Both the position numbers and the translations under genes were made by a program. 64,000 nt of DNA, taken from contig JAGUVW010000021.1 of NCBI GenBank assembly GCA_020062665.1, positions 101,672-165,671 on the forward strand, written 5' to 3'. Shown here one piece after another: positions 63,932 to 64,000 of the stretch. Below the pieces are notes generated by a model. It had not been told where the DNA came from. It did no database searches and saw nothing but the letters and a program-made list of their open reading frames with translations. Position 1 is the stretch's first letter. Each line of letters begins with the position of its first letter. The stretch comes from Pseudomonadales bacterium (GTDB lineage Bacteria > Pseudomonadota > Gammaproteobacteria > Pseudomonadales > Ketobacteraceae).

Positions 63932-64000
63932 TTAAGCACACCTTTGCAGGTATTCCTGCTCATAGGTATTGGGGCTTTTGTACCCCAATGTGCTGTGTCG
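63932..64000 (-). CDS. IS3-family transposase OrfB, C-terminal fragment (continues past the window)
   Basis: On the minus strand the last 22 codons read RHSTLGYKSPNTYEQEYLQR followed by CA and TAA. RHSTLGYxSPxxYE is the typical end of IS3-family OrfB integrase cores. The element runs off the window, so its completeness is unknown. Confidence 0.85.
   Translation of the reverse strand, partial: RHSTLGYKSPNTYEQEYLQRCA

Overview
The window reads as chromosomal DNA of an aerobic, lipid-using gammaproteobacterium, GC-rich apart from the last 1.2 kb. Pointers are RstA/RstB and PhoP/PhoQ-like two-component systems, a MetR-like LysR regulator, GlpD with GlpR-type operator halves, TcdA, Tag, the ybgA-phr pairing and a GlyGly-CTERM protease. 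The density of CoA-dependent catabolic genes recalls Alcanivorax/Ketobacter-type oil or lipid degraders; that assignment is inference, because there is no rRNA or other strict marker.

Positions 1-20.2 kb form a catabolic region: a frameshifted acyl-CoA dehydrogenase, thiolase, HSD10-like dehydrogenase, NPD-family flavoprotein, a broken epimerase, acetoacetyl-CoA synthetase and a GntR/UTRA regulator. Divergent from the regulator runs a four-gene operon (Rieske oxygenase, family III CoA-transferase, acyl-CoA dehydrogenase, enoyl-CoA hydratase). It faces a TPP-dependent lyase/decarboxylase, and further on lie an SDR, a second CoA-transferase, a TetR regulator, an amidohydrolase and a two-part crotonase. 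A palindrome around TGTCCGGACA recurs in three promoter regions and looks like the GntR operator.

Positions 20.2-38.5 kb hold folM-folK, an RND/MMPL exporter, an acyl-CoA/AMP ligase, glpD, a MetR-like regulator, rstBA, tag, a TM2 protein, a serine hydrolase, an ArsR regulator, tcdA, a secreted M12-type protease with a GlyGly-CTERM tail and a double-GAF protein. The gene-poor stretch after it contains a structured RNA candidate ending in a strong terminator.

Positions 39-51.4 kb carry a zinc-ribbon/class III cyclase/ATPase/TPR protein, then the most unusual locus: a 998-residue protein joining a DyP-type peroxidase to a cytochrome P450-like domain that lacks ExxR, co-directional with a 194-residue partner. 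A 7TM hybrid histidine kinase, a phoPQ-like pair with a PepSY protein, and a 35-residue small ORF with its own RBS and terminator follow.

Positions 51.5-60.3 kb are one compact operon of nine genes: YbgA-like, photolyase, desaturase, FAD oxidoreductase, DUF1365, CFA synthase, DUF2878, a secreted protein, and a MerR-B12 regulator with the WX9EH light-sensing signature. A good sigma70 promoter followed by an inverted repeat precedes it. I read it as a light or singlet-oxygen response unit controlled by an adenosylcobalamin photoreceptor.

The right end has an SPFH/NfeD pair, an M23 peptidase, then an AT-rich unknown gene abutting the end of an IS3-family element, so a junction with acquired DNA lies near 62.8 kb.
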